64,000 nt of DNA from Monocercomonoides exilis. Lineage: Eukaryota; Preaxostyla; Oxymonadida; Polymastigidae. Below the pieces are notes generated by a model. The model had not been told where the DNA came from. It worked only from the letters and a program-made list of their open reading frames with translations, and ran no database searches. The stretch lies in assembly GCA_001643675.2 (NCBI GenBank), contig LSRY02000005.1, forward strand, positions 870,501-934,500. Direction: 5' to 3'. Positions 1 to 9,732 of this stretch are shown one piece after another. Within the stretch, counting starts at the first letter, position 1, and each line of letters opens with the position of its first letter. The position numbers and the translations under genes were made by a program.

Positions 1-345
1 AATGCTTGTGAAAAGTATTTTTTTTTTCAAAAACATTCCAAAGAATTGAGAATTTTGAAAAACGTAATAATATAGGGACTTCAAAGCTTCTGTGGCCTTT
101 TTTTGCTTTTTTTGAACAGAATTTTTTCATCTTAGTTGAACTTGCGTAAATTGAATTTTGTTACCTCTATGATCAGTCGTTAAGTGCCTGCGCGTCGCTT
201 CACTTCATTCACAGCAGACTTAACAATTTTCCCACGACTTCTATCATTGAACTCTCAATCTTCTTTTGGAATGCTCCGTGAATGAAAAGTTCCCAGTTTC
301 TGTAAGCTCCATTCCCGCATTAGATGAATAACTTGTCGTTGAATT
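1..345. other. Left-edge intergenic sequence
   Basis: No coding signal, RNA gene or repeat can be supported here. The stretch lies downstream of the minus-strand remnant that stops at 346 and may include its decayed 3' part. Confidence 0.5.
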
Positions 346-1022
346 TCAATCAATCTTTTCGAAATTCATTCCCAAATGGTTTGTCGATAATCTGCACACT
401 TCTTCTAGTTTTGATGATGAGGAAGACAAAGAAAGAGAATTCGTCCCAATCACACTCACTGTCTTCGCTTTCGCAACAACAGAAATCTTCTTTTCCACAA
501 CACTGATTGTTGTCCCTTCGCTCACATGCTTCCCACCCAGCAACGTGATTGTCGAGCTCAGCCCCAATGCACATGTCCATAACGCATGCTCCACTGTCTT
601 GCAAGGTGTTGCCTCACTCATCCCACACAGATTGCTCGAGTCATCCCCACCCACCCCAACATACCGATCTTTCATCCCTTCTTTCAACCACCCCTTCTTT
701 TCTGTATGCTGATATGTCCAACTGCCTGAATAATATCTATGGCACACTCTCGTATCATTGTTATTCGTTGTATACGATTCGTAGAATGGGTTAGCCGATG
801 AAAAGAGATTGTAATAATCTTGGAAAAACACATCGTGGCCATATGGAGTGGAAGCGTTGCAACTGCAGTCATGAAAGAAGAGAAATAACAATAATTGTAA
901 TTGCTTGAAGCTGTTTGTTGGTTTGGATTAAACCAAAATCCTCCTCCATATGATGCTGCCAAACACGAAATAAATTGGAAGATCCTCATTTTGAATGAAG
1001 ACTTAACATTGAAACTGCGCAT
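346..1022 (-). pseudogene. Truncated surface/adhesin-like protein remnant
   Basis: Two overlapping minus-strand frames appear to belong to one broken or misassembled gene. The frame opening near 1022 contains a short hydrophobic start (FQFISCLAAS). The longer frame, 346-891, reads a cysteine- and glycine-containing segment with a GGDDSSNLCG then TPCKTVEHAL pattern, followed by a valine/serine beta-rich stretch. Repetitive beta-helix surface proteins of metamonads often carry such a Cys-x-Pro-Cys-Lys-Thr segment near their amino end; that comparison is from general knowledge. Asn-x-Ser/Thr sites (NAS, NDT) would suit a secreted protein. The frame ends about 180 residues in, far shorter than such proteins usually are. 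No canonical intron of normal length joins the two frames cleanly, so a decayed or truncated copy is favoured over an intact small gene. Confidence 0.45.
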
Positions 1023-2257
1023 TTCTCCTCCATTTGAACATGAAAGTATGCATGAAGAAAATGAGCGCTCAAATATTCAAACTCTCTCCCCTTTCCCATT
1101 CACAATTCCGAAACAGATTTTCTGATCTGAAAATTTTCGAGAATAAGTCGTTTTTCGTAGCTTCTTTAAATGTTAAATTTTCATACAATTGCGAAAATGG
1201 GAACTTCGAAAAAATATGCAGATTGTTCTCCATTTCATCAGCACATTAACATTTCTTCTTTCAACTTATTTCGCTCTTCAAATTTTGCATTTCATCATCA
1301 TATGCCCGAATTTTCATAAATATCATCTTATCTTATTGACGTATTTAGCGCATTTCATAACGTATCAAGTCCTTTAGTTGGAATTTCAAGCTATCTTTTT
1401 TCATTACAGACCATAACTGTTTGACAAGAAAAAATCAAAAAAGATTTTGTGAGGGAAATTATGCGAAATAAAAAATACTCCTAATATGTTATCCACATAT
1501 TTATTTTGACGAAAGAAGATCATAATGTAATGTTGAGATTATTATTCGAAAATCTTGATAATTGACAAAACACTTGATTAGAACTGAATTAACAATTTCA
1601 AGCATGATGAACATTTGATGTTTGAAACAAACAATTTATGTCAAGACAAATAATTATGGACATATTTGTTATTCAAACATAAAAAACCCATTCAAAACAA
1701 ATATTTTTTAAAAACTTTGAAAATGCTTTAATTTTAAAAAATATCTCGATAAAAATGAAACAAATGCAAATTGTGAATTTATTGGTATCTAATTCTTCAC
1801 AAGTATGATAATTTTCATAGATTTAAAAAACGGCCAGTAAATTTAAGTTTTTTACACGATTATTTCAAAATAACTGAGTCAATTCAAAATTCGTGGCTAA
1901 AACTTGAAATAACACAAACTTTTTGAAATGACCAATTTATTTCACATTTTATCTAATAAAATTGTCTTTTTTTTCTTTTCTGTATTTATTTTTTGATAAT
2001 TAATCTTTTGTTTTCATGTGTTTCTGTCATCATTTTATAATCTGCTCATGTTTAATTCATTCAATCTTTTTTTAAATAATAAGAAAATTATTTTGATAAG
2101 AATTTTTTTGTAAGGAAAAAGTCCATTGTTTTTTTTTTGAAATTGAAAATGCTAAAAATAATTAGTATTTGTCACATTATGCTTGGTGGAGAGAAATAAT
2201 GTTTTCATGTTAAAAATTGAAAAGTTTTGATCTAAATCATAATAATTTCCATTGAAA
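1023..2257. other. AT-rich intergenic region
   Basis: Very AT-rich with many homopolymer A and T runs. I see no convincing reading frame, RNA gene or repeat. It separates the minus-strand surface-protein remnant from a plus-strand gene, so it should hold the promoters of both, but no motif stands out. Confidence 0.5.
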
Positions 2258-3095
2258 ATGGAATCACACTTCCAGTATTGCAGACTTCTTCAATGGACTT
2301 TAATCAATGCTACTTTAAATGACACTATAAATGCTCAGGTGAAGCTTGTCTTTTGATTTTTTTTTACTGTTTGTTATTTTGAATTTAAAAAGGAGGAATA
2401 TTTGTCTCGAGTTTTTTCATCGATAACAACTCATCTTAGTTTTGAGCAATCAGAGGTTTTTGGAATGAAATTAATAGGATCCATTGCAAAGCAGTTAAAC
2501 ATGATACTTGCTACCATAACTTCGCAAATTGAGATTTTATTCCAACAAACAAATTCTTCGACTTTTGAAAAATCTCCCATTCAAATAAGGCAAGCACCAA
2601 CATCAGCGACGGAACTTACCGATCATTCATTTCTTTTGCAATTTGAATCATTAACGCATTCAATTGAAATGCTGCGAATTGCATTGAAAGAAAATTTAAA
2701 TAAAATCCCTGATGAAGGACTTATTTTTAACAAGAACGAAATTATGGAATCGTTAAAGCAACTTTCTGTTACACTTGAACAATTATTTCCTGAAATAATC
2801 GGTAGTTTACAGACAACTGAAAAATCAATACAAATGGATAATTCATCAGAAAAAATTGAAGAATTGGCAGCAGCATCGGAATATCTTTCCGACAAAATAA
2901 TAAAAGAAGTTGTTTCAATAAATGAAAACGAAAATGTTTGTTAATTTTATTTATTTTTATAAAAAAATATATCTGATTTTTTTTTTCCAAAAGATTCTTC
3001 GCGATACCGGAACAAAGCTAGGCCATACAATTTCAAAAGTTATTCAAACTGTTGATGAAACACTATCAAGTGCTATTCCATCTCTAAAAAAATGA
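2258..3095 (+). CDS. Small three-exon hypothetical protein
   Basis: Unrecognised protein of about 241 residues. Proposed exons are 2258-2338, 2393-2935 and 2994-3095, with introns of 54 and 58 bp, both phase 0. The second donor (GTTTGT) fits the window's usual form; the first (GTGAAG) does not and is the weaker call. Start is the first ATG in frame with exon 2 (MESHFQYCRL). The third exon gives a short tail ending IPSLKK and TGA. The sequence is mostly helical in character, with leucine/isoleucine heptad-like spacing, no signal peptide and no membrane segment. A soluble helical-bundle or coiled-coil protein is a fair guess. Two plus-strand genes follow closely. The reading is supported by frame continuity across both introns, not by homology. 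Confidence 0.6.
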
Positions 3096-3223
3096 TTATT
3101 TGAAACTTTTTAAATATGTGATCCAAACCCAGTACATTGAATTGCCACTGTTAACTTCTAACTTCGCATTAAACAGAATTGATTTATGAAATCTTCAAAA
3201 ACAATCATACCAAAATTTCGTAA

Positions 3224-3841
3224 ATGTTTTTATCGATTTTCATTTTTCATTTTCATTTTATAGTTGCATCAGAATCTATTATTTCTGATTCGATCTCTTC
3301 AGCGCTTGATTGGGACTTAAAATGCAAAGTGTGCTTTTTACTGAAAATTGCTTTTTATTTTAAAGTTATTCTATATATTCTAAAGGAAGAACTTTACCAT
3401 TGCATTGAAGAAAAATTTGATTATTGTTTAAAATCTTGTGCTGGAATGATGAAAAATTTTGTTACGATGTGCGCGTCACCTGTAACTACTGATGACATTT
3501 TTAATTGTCATTCTGAATGTTCTATTTCACATTCAATTCAATGCTTTTCCGCTTTTGGATATAACCTATCACGATTTAATAATTCAACATCAGATGAAAG
3601 TGTGAATGACACAACTTCATTTGCTTTGCAGTGCCCTCTGAAAAATGGTTTCTGGAATGATTTTGCACTTGGGACCACAAATGAAGGGCATAGCAGTCAA
3701 TATCCTTATGGAGCTCCTCTTCTTGTGAAGCCTCGAGACTCAACATCACAACGACGAAAAATGATAAAACAAATAATTGGAAAAGGAGGGAGATTTCAAA
3801 TTCCTGGTTTTAACGAAGGTGGAAAATATCAATTTTATTGA
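3224..3841 (+). CDS. Secreted cysteine-rich small protein
   Basis: Predicted protein of 186 residues once a 57-bp intron (3329-3385, donor GTGTGC, acceptor AAAG) is removed. The intron is a multiple of three without a stop, so the frame also reads through it. The amino end (MFLSIFIFHFHFIVAS) is a clear signal peptide. The mature part has cysteines at about residues 34, 41, 49, 53, 64, 76, 80 and 88. Two of the pairs are Cys-x3-Cys, which suggests a disulfide-linked helical fold. Two Asn-x-Ser/Thr sites follow (NLS, NNST). The carboxyl end is basic and glycine-rich (IIGKGGRFQIPGF). No family is recognised. It is probably exported or lumenal. Only about 130 bp separate it from the genes on either side. 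Confidence 0.6.
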   Translation: MFLSIFIFHFHFIVASESIISDSISSALDWDLKCKVCFLLKIAFYFKVILYILKEELYHCIEEKFDYCLKSCAGMMKNFVTMCASPVTTDDIFNCHSECSISHSIQCFSAFGYNLSRFNNSTSDESVNDTTSFALQCPLKNGFWNDFALGTTNEGHSSQYPYGAPLLVKPRDSTSQRRKMIKQIIGKGGRFQIPGFNEGGKYQFY

Positions 3842-3963
3842 AATTCCATAACACATCATATTTATAATTTGATGAATAAGCCAAAAGCTCACAATTCATT
3901 AATGAAATACTTTATGGGTCGATCAAAATTGAAGAAGATTAATTTTCATTAAGAAAAGTTCGA

Positions 3964-6900
3964 ATGGAATTAAAACATACTTTTATAAACGATGATTTTC
4001 AACGAATATATGAAGAACTTGTAATTGCAGCAGAAAAATTCAATTTATTATCTTCAAATTATGAAAAAGAAAAATTAAAAATTGAGAAAATAATGAATGA
4101 TAAAATCACTCTGCAAAAAGAAAAGATAATTAACAACGAAACGCTAGAAGATTATTTTCTATATGTTCAATTAAAATTCGAAAAATCGAAGCTATTGAAA
4201 GAAATAGAAATTATTAATTCGTCACAAATTCTTCAAAGTGCAGAAGAGATATCAAAATTGTCCAAAGAATGCCAAAATAAGGATCCATCAATAAAATTAC
4301 CAAAAATTGTTGATGAAATCGAAGGTACCTTTTTTGGAGAAATAGTTGGAGAAGATGGTTTGGATGTTATTAACGATTTATGCTATGGATGCTTAGATAC
4401 AATAATGTCAAAGCCACGAATGAGATCCCTTGATGGAAGGAGAATAACATTATGCGAAGATTGTTTCCAAATTTTATCAAAATTTCATCCACAGTATCAT
4501 TTAGGTCTTAATTGTCATCAAATAGTATTTGATGAAGATTCAATGGTTGCCAAGCGATTGAATATCATCAAAAATAGCTTGAAGAACGCTTATTTTTCTG
4601 CTTCAAAAGAATATCATAACCGTCCTCTTTTTGGATTTCGGTGCTTTTCAAAGAAAAAAGGATTATTATCTTCGATAAATTGGATAAGCTATGGCGCTGC
4701 TTATAATTACGCAAGCAAAATTGCAGTTAATGTCAAAGATAGCTTAGGCGAATCTTGGCCAATAATTATTGGGATATGTATGCCTACGAGGCTTGAATTT
4801 CATATTGCAGAGTTGGCGATGATTATTTTGAGAGCTACAGTTGTTTATATTCCAAACAATGAACCTACTGAGACAATACGAGCAGTTGTTCTTAATTCAA
4901 AAGTGGACGTTGTACTTACGGTTCAGGATACAAAAAGCTGCCTTTCTGGAATTGCAATCAAAGTTATCGATATAACCAATGAGATGCCTACAATTGCAGA
5001 GGGTACAAATCAACATCCAATCGAAAAAATATCAGAAGCGAGACTTGAATGGTTGCCTTCACTTGATGCAAATGAGCCAAAAATTGATGAAAATATACGG
5101 AAAGTCTGCGAGAGAGATTACATCGTTGCTCTAACTGGTACATCTGGAACAACCGCACTTTCTTCGGTTTCGATGAATTTCTCTCGTCACTTCGAATCGA
5201 GATGGATCCAATCAATGACACCTACTGATGCTTTCCTTCCGATTATTCATTTCTTTTTTGTTTCTCCTGTAAATGTCACGGAGCGGGACATTCTGTGGAG
5301 CATCATTTACAACGGTGGTCGAGTGTTTCTTTCTGACAAGCCTCCTCAGCTAATTGAAGACATCAGCATAATACGGCCGAATTGCTTCACAGCCCCTCCG
5401 CTGGTGTGGAAGATGCTTGCGTCTCAGTCTCATTCCAGCCGAGAAATCCACAAGCTGCTTGGACATCGCATAAGAGAAATCGGAATTGGAGGAGCTGTTG
5501 TGGATGAAGAGTTGCTGCATCTTCTCAGAGACGCATATGGCTTGCCTATTGTTGATATGTACGGGACAACAGAACTTGGAGGCATTTTGGCTGATGGAAG
5601 GCCGATGGCTGGAAAGATTGTCAGACTCTTTCCAGAAGATCGGCAAAACTTTGAGTTAATTGAAGGTTCTGAAGGGTGCAGCTCTGAACCTCAATTTGGA
5701 GAGTTGTGCGTGTTGGACGATGGGAAATGGATTGCGACTGGCGACTATGCACAGCGAGTGAGCAAAGACACTTACAAAATAATAGGACGTCTTAGAACAA
5801 TGGCCAAGGCAAGCACTGGAGAGTGGATTGATACAGAAAAACTAGAGGCAATTGCGTGCGAAGTGGAAGGTGTTGAAGCAGCTGCATGCTCAGTCACGCC
5901 AAATGGACACATATTTGTTCTGTGCAATTTGCCTAACGGGAAACATGGGAAAGAGGAAGATAATTGTTCCACATGTTTGAATGACGAAGCATCTTTGCTG
6001 CGAGAAATAAAACTTCGATTAGCAGAAAAAAACGTGAAAAAGGCGCACCACCCAGAATTTGTGGTCATTGATACCGAGAAGTGGACCCCAGAGAATCATT
6101 GCATTACGGAATCGTTCAAAGTGAGGAAGGCGTTTGTTATAAGCAAAAATGGTTTCCAAATAAATAATCGTTCAAGTAAACTCAATTCTGTTGGTAATTT
6201 TGGGAGCAAAATGAAGAAAGTTGACACTGCAAAAGAATTAGAAGACGAAGAGAAAATTTCATCGAAGCAGCTATTTAACTCTTCACCATTTCTGAAAAAG
6301 ATATTGAGCATCGTATTTGTCAGTCAAATTGATTATAACACAGTTCCAATAAAAAAGCTTCGCCTTGAGTCGATTGTTCTTTCGCAGCTTTACTTTATGA
6401 CAATGACTGAATGCGAATCAAAGAAAAAATCTTGCCCGCAACTTTCAGATTCACTTGAAATGACAATCTCACAACTGGTTGATTATTTCGATTGCAAAAA
6501 TGAAGTAGAAAAAAAGCATATTGAATCTTCTAATAAAGAAATGGAATTGCCATCATCTTCGTCCTCTTCCTTACCCTCGTCTTCGTCTTCGTCTTCGATT
6601 GCATCATCTGAAAAAACTTCTGATAATCGTTCAGGCACAGAATCAAAAAGCCAACAGTTGAAGATTGAGCGCCCAGATGATCAATCAAGCAGGGATGCTA
6701 CAGATAACAGTGCAATCATAATTGACAACATGAAAAAAGAAATTGACGACTTTAAACAAATGGATTTCTTTTTGTGGAGAGATAATTCTGACGCTTCTTC
6801 GTCATCTGAATCCATGGATAAGGCGAATTCTATACTTCAGCATCATTTATATCTAACAGGATCTGGCGGTTTTATTGGGAAGCATTTTGCTGAAACAGTT

Positions 6901-7935
6901 GAAAGAAAAGAAGGAGATGTTATCACGAGAATCAAATGGAATGGCGGAGATATCACAAAGTGTGATGTCAAACAATCAAAGCATAGCAAAGGCATAGCGC
7001 ATATGGCATTCTCTGTGAGTGTATATTCTTCTTTTGACGAAATGAAAAAAGAGAGTTTTTGTTTTTTGGAATATCTCGCTAAAATAGCTATTAAAGAGAG
7101 TGGAGCTGGAAAATACAATAACATTCGAGCATTGAATTCTTCATTATCTTCTGCTTCTGCTTCTGCTACTTCTTCTTCAGATAATTTCACCGAGCAATCA
7201 AAAATTGAATCTTCAGATCATCTTCCACTTTCATCTTCTCCTCCTCTTTTGTTCACTTCAACAATAAGTGTATTTGAGTGCTGTCCTGAGGAAGCTTGGC
7301 ATGATCGACTGATTCCAATTACGGAGGAAATAAAAAAGGCATCCAGCTATGCACAGGTGAAAATATTATGCGAATATTGGCTTTCTGCTTTTTCAGAAAA
7401 AACAGGAATGAATGTTAAAGTTGTTCGCTTGCCTGAAATTTCCTTCAATAGCTTAACTGGAGTTGGCAGTCAGACGGATTGGGTTGTTCTTTTTGCGCTT
7501 GGTTGCATCGAGCTACGTTGCGTTCCTGTCGTTTATTATGGGATTGATATGCTTCCTGTAAATGTTGTTTGCGATATTCTTTATTCCATCCTTAATTCAG
7601 AGGGAAAGGGTTTTCAGCTCCAGTCTATAAGAGGTGAAGTAGTTAGCTTAACGATCTATCTCTCTTCTCTGCTGTCTCTTCTTCCCGTGCAGCTTCCATT
7701 TGAAATTATCGGAATTGATGAGTTTATAACTCGACTTAAAGATGAGCCAACAAATTCATTTTATCCTTTTTTGCCTTTTCTTCGAACGATTGGGAAGGTT
7801 GAGGCATTACCTCAATTGCGCAACGTACCACGCTCTGACCCTGACATTTTACCTCCATTTTTCACAGAAGAAACAATGAGAAAGCATGCATCTTGGCTAT
7901 GGAACTTACACGTTTCAAAGCAAAAACTCGGATAG
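3964..7935 (+). CDS. Adenylation-carrier-reductase (carboxylate reductase-like) enzyme
   Basis: Single 1,323-residue frame. Residues 1-135 are helical. Cys140, 143, 164 and 167 form a C-x2-C-x20-C-x2-C zinc ribbon. Residues about 220-730 are an AMP-binding adenylation domain: phosphate loop near 390 (TGTSGTT), YGTTE near 533, TGD at 592-594 and GRLRTMAKASTGEWID near 608, the last resembling carboxylic acid reductases and long-chain acyl-CoA synthetases. A carrier-like segment follows with LRLESI, where Ser803 is the expected phosphopantetheine site. After a serine-rich linker comes a Rossmann reductase with TGSGGFIG at 965-972, a Thr/Ser near 1102, and Tyr1129-x3-Lys1133. This order is that of carboxylic acid reductases and Lys2-type aminoadipate reductases, which activate an acid, load it on the carrier and release an aldehyde with NADPH. 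Substrate is unknown. The usual Gly and Pro-Lys after the phosphate loop are replaced by Ala and Ser-Ser, so activity is uncertain. Confidence 0.8.
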   Translation: MELKHTFINDDFQRIYEELVIAAEKFNLLSSNYEKEKLKIEKIMNDKITLQKEKIINNETLEDYFLYVQLKFEKSKLLKEIEIINSSQILQSAEEISKLSKECQNKDPSIKLPKIVDEIEGTFFGEIVGEDGLDVINDLCYGCLDTIMSKPRMRSLDGRRITLCEDCFQILSKFHPQYHLGLNCHQIVFDEDSMVAKRLNIIKNSLKNAYFSASKEYHNRPLFGFRCFSKKKGLLSSINWISYGAAYNYASKIAVNVKDSLGESWPIIIGICMPTRLEFHIAELAMIILRATVVYIPNNEPTETIRAVVLNSKVDVVLTVQDTKSCLSGIAIKVIDITNEMPTIAEGTNQHPIEKISEARLEWLPSLDANEPKIDENIRKVCERDYIVALTGTSGTTALSSVSMNFSRHFESRWIQSMTPTDAFLPIIHFFFVSPVNVTERDILWSIIYNGGRVFLSDKPPQLIEDISIIRPNCFTAPPLVWKMLASQSHSSREIHKLLGHRIREIGIGGAVVDEELLHLLRDAYGLPIVDMYGTTELGGILADGRPMAGKIVRLFPEDRQNFELIEGSEGCSSEPQFGELCVLDDGKWIATGDYAQRVSKDTYKIIGRLRTMAKASTGEWIDTEKLEAIACEVEGVEAAACSVTPNGHIFVLCNLPNGKHGKEEDNCSTCLNDEASLLREIKLRLAEKNVKKAHHPEFVVIDTEKWTPENHCITESFKVRKAFVISKNGFQINNRSSKLNSVGNFGSKMKKVDTAKELEDEEKISSKQLFNSSPFLKKILSIVFVSQIDYNTVPIKKLRLESIVLSQLYFMTMTECESKKKSCPQLSDSLEMTISQLVDYFDCKNEVEKKHIESSNKEMELPSSSSSSLPSSSSSSSIASSEKTSDNRSGTESKSQQLKIERPDDQSSRDATDNSAIIIDNMKKEIDDFKQMDFFLWRDNSDASSSSESMDKANSILQHHLYLTGSGGFIGKHFAETVERKEGDVITRIKWNGGDITKCDVKQSKHSKGIAHMAFSVSVYSSFDEMKKESFCFLEYLAKIAIKESGAGKYNNIRALNSSLSSASASATSSSDNFTEQSKIESSDHLPLSSSPPLLFTSTISVFECCPEEAWHDRLIPITEEIKKASSYAQVKILCEYWLSAFSEKTGMNVKVVRLPEISFNSLTGVGSQTDWVVLFALGCIELRCVPVVYYGIDMLPVNVVCDILYSILNSEGKGFQLQSIRGEVVSLTIYLSSLLSLLPVQLPFEIIGIDEFITRLKDEPTNSFYPFLPFLRTIGKVEALPQLRNVPRSDPDILPPFFTEETMRKHASWLWNLHVSKQKLG

Positions 7936-8397
7936 TGAGAAAATAGAGTTATTTTTTATTGTTCAATTTATATTTTGCACAGTTTAACAAAATTTGGCAA
8001 GTGCTTATACTGTGTAGTGTAGTTGTTTGTCTTTTTCTTTTGATGTAAATTGAGAATTTTAACAATTATTTATTTGCGTTATGGAGAAATCGGTTTTGAT
8101 ATTCGTTTTTGTGTGGATATTTTTTTCAAGAAGTACAGAAAATCAGATGTTATTTCTATTTGTAAAAAAAATACCTTATAACACAAATAAGGATACAAAA
8201 AAAAAAAGCGAAAAAATTGAAATCAGTATTTGCTCATTCATTGAGAAAGCCTAAATTTTCACTAAAAAAAATAATATAAAATAAAATAAAAATAAAACAT
8301 AGCATTTTCAAAATATCATTGAAACATCATTTTCCGATTAAAAGCCAGTTTAACATTTTGAAATTAAAAATTTATCACAATCAAAACGCAATTTTCA
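7936..8397. other. Convergent intergenic spacer
   Basis: AT-rich spacer between the 3' ends of the plus-strand reductase-like gene and the minus-strand UCH gene. It contains poly-A and poly-T runs only; no reading frame, RNA gene or repeat is supported. Confidence 0.5.
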
Positions 8398-9601
8398 TCA
8401 ACATTTTGGAGTCAAAGCAATAACTGATGATGGTAATCCAGAGGTATCTTCCTTAATCCTCTTTTCGATTTCCGATAAAGTTTTCATGAGAAACTCCTCT
8501 CGAGTGCAAGATCCAATCAAAACTGGAGTTGGTAACCTTCCATCAAGCTCAAATAGTTTACTTTGGTTGAGTAATTTTACAAAATTTCAGAATAATCACA
8601 TAAAGTTTTAAATTCTTGTTGAAATAGCGAAAGCATACCCGTCAATTTCTATAAATGTTGAATAGTGATGCTTGACATCATGCTCGTTTGATGATGGAGC
8701 AGCAAACTTTAACAAATTCAAACAAATAAGCATTTTTCATTTTTTGAAAAATGGAAAAAAAAATTGATAGTGACAATGAAAATAAAGATAGATAAAAATG
8801 AAGAAAATATATCGAAAAATAATTGAATAAATGATTCACTGCGCTAAATAAGGCAAACTTCTTTACAAATTTCTACATTCATTTTTTCAACATTTGGTGT
8901 GTTTTCAATTGCAAATCCTCGTGCAAGTGGTGGCTTATCTTGTAATGTTGAGAAAAACGATGAAGAAAAAGAATCTTTTTCTGAACGATATATTTGTATT
9001 TCAAAGTATTTAAAAAAATTTCCAATAAAACTGTGTTCCATACCCAAAAAAGATTCTGGTAAATTTGCCAACATATGCATAAGGGCTAAATGAATGCAAA
9101 TAATTTATGAATAAGAAAATAAGCTGAAATTAAAGCATGCCAAATGTGCCACATGCGTTGTGAACAGATTGCTTTGCAAAAAAAATATTCTTTAAATCAG
9201 AAGGATACAAATCATCAGACGGCGGAAGCGGAGGTTCTAAATAAAATACAGGTAAAACGGAAAAGGTATTCAATATTTTATTTTTGCTCAAATTTACACA
9301 CTTTTCAGACTGAAAAGATAAGTTCAATATTTTCGAAATATATTTCAAGATGAACAAACTAAGGAAGAAGAGATATAACTGCAAAAACAGGCTGCGGCAG
9401 AAATTCAAGATCTTCTTTCGAAAAAGAATCTTTGGGAGATAAAGTTGTAAATTTTATTTTATTAAAGAAGAACACACAAATCAATTGAAATTCAAAATCT
9501 TTTTTCATTCCAAGTTCATACGCAAATTTTGAAAATGCTTCTGGATCTGAAGGTAAAGGATTCCAAGTACGTTCTGTATCTTTTTCCAAAGACATGCTCA
9601 T
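8398..9601 (-). CDS. UCHL3: Ubiquitin C-terminal hydrolase (UCHL1/UCHL3 type)
   Basis: Cysteine protease of peptidase family C12 that removes small adducts from the ubiquitin carboxyl end. Proposed exons on the minus strand, in order, are 9601-9478, 9429-9360, 9309-9302, 9236-9141, 9085-8859, 8706-8639 and 8560-8398. They give 251 residues; UCHL3 has about 230. All junction phases agree, and the spliced product follows the family closely: FLPQPVFAV, then KQSVHNACGTF, then a block ending IEIDGKLFELDGR. Catalytic residues are Gln90, Cys96, His189 and Asp204. The 15-residue His-Asp spacing matches UCHL3. There is no carboxyl extension like that of UCHL5/UCH37. The start could be Met1 or Met3. 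One exon is 8 nt, and intron 4 is GC-AG. Intron 5 (152 bp) is longer than its neighbours but leaves no gap in the alignment. Confidence 0.9.
9086..9140 (-). other. GC-AG intron in the UCH gene
   Basis: The 55-bp intron begins GCATGC and ends TTTAG. Splicing here turns the frame, which otherwise stops just after the active-site cysteine, into NACGTF-A-LMHMLAN. That matches the length and pattern of the UCH active-site helix (NACGTIGLIHAIAN in the human enzyme). No GT donor nearby gives an acceptable product. Confidence 0.75.
9302..9309 (-). other. 8-nt microexon in the UCH gene
   Basis: The proposed exon reads TCTGAAAA on the minus strand. It lies between a 50-bp intron (9310-9359, donor GTTTGT, acceptor TTCAG) and a 65-bp intron (9237-9301, donor GTGTGT, acceptor TTTAG). 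Skipping it creates an in-frame TAA. Including it gives LLP-YLKK-PPLPP and keeps the frame into the active-site exon. The call rests on frame logic and splice consensus, without transcript support. Confidence 0.65.
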
Positions 9602-9732
9602 TAAAAAATATTGAAAAATGTTAATTGATCAAAACATAATAGAATATAGTCAAATAATAATGTTTGGTTTTTTTTTCTTTATGGCAGGTTCATCAGTTTT
9701 TCTTCGTTAATTGTTGAGTTTAAATAAAAGTT

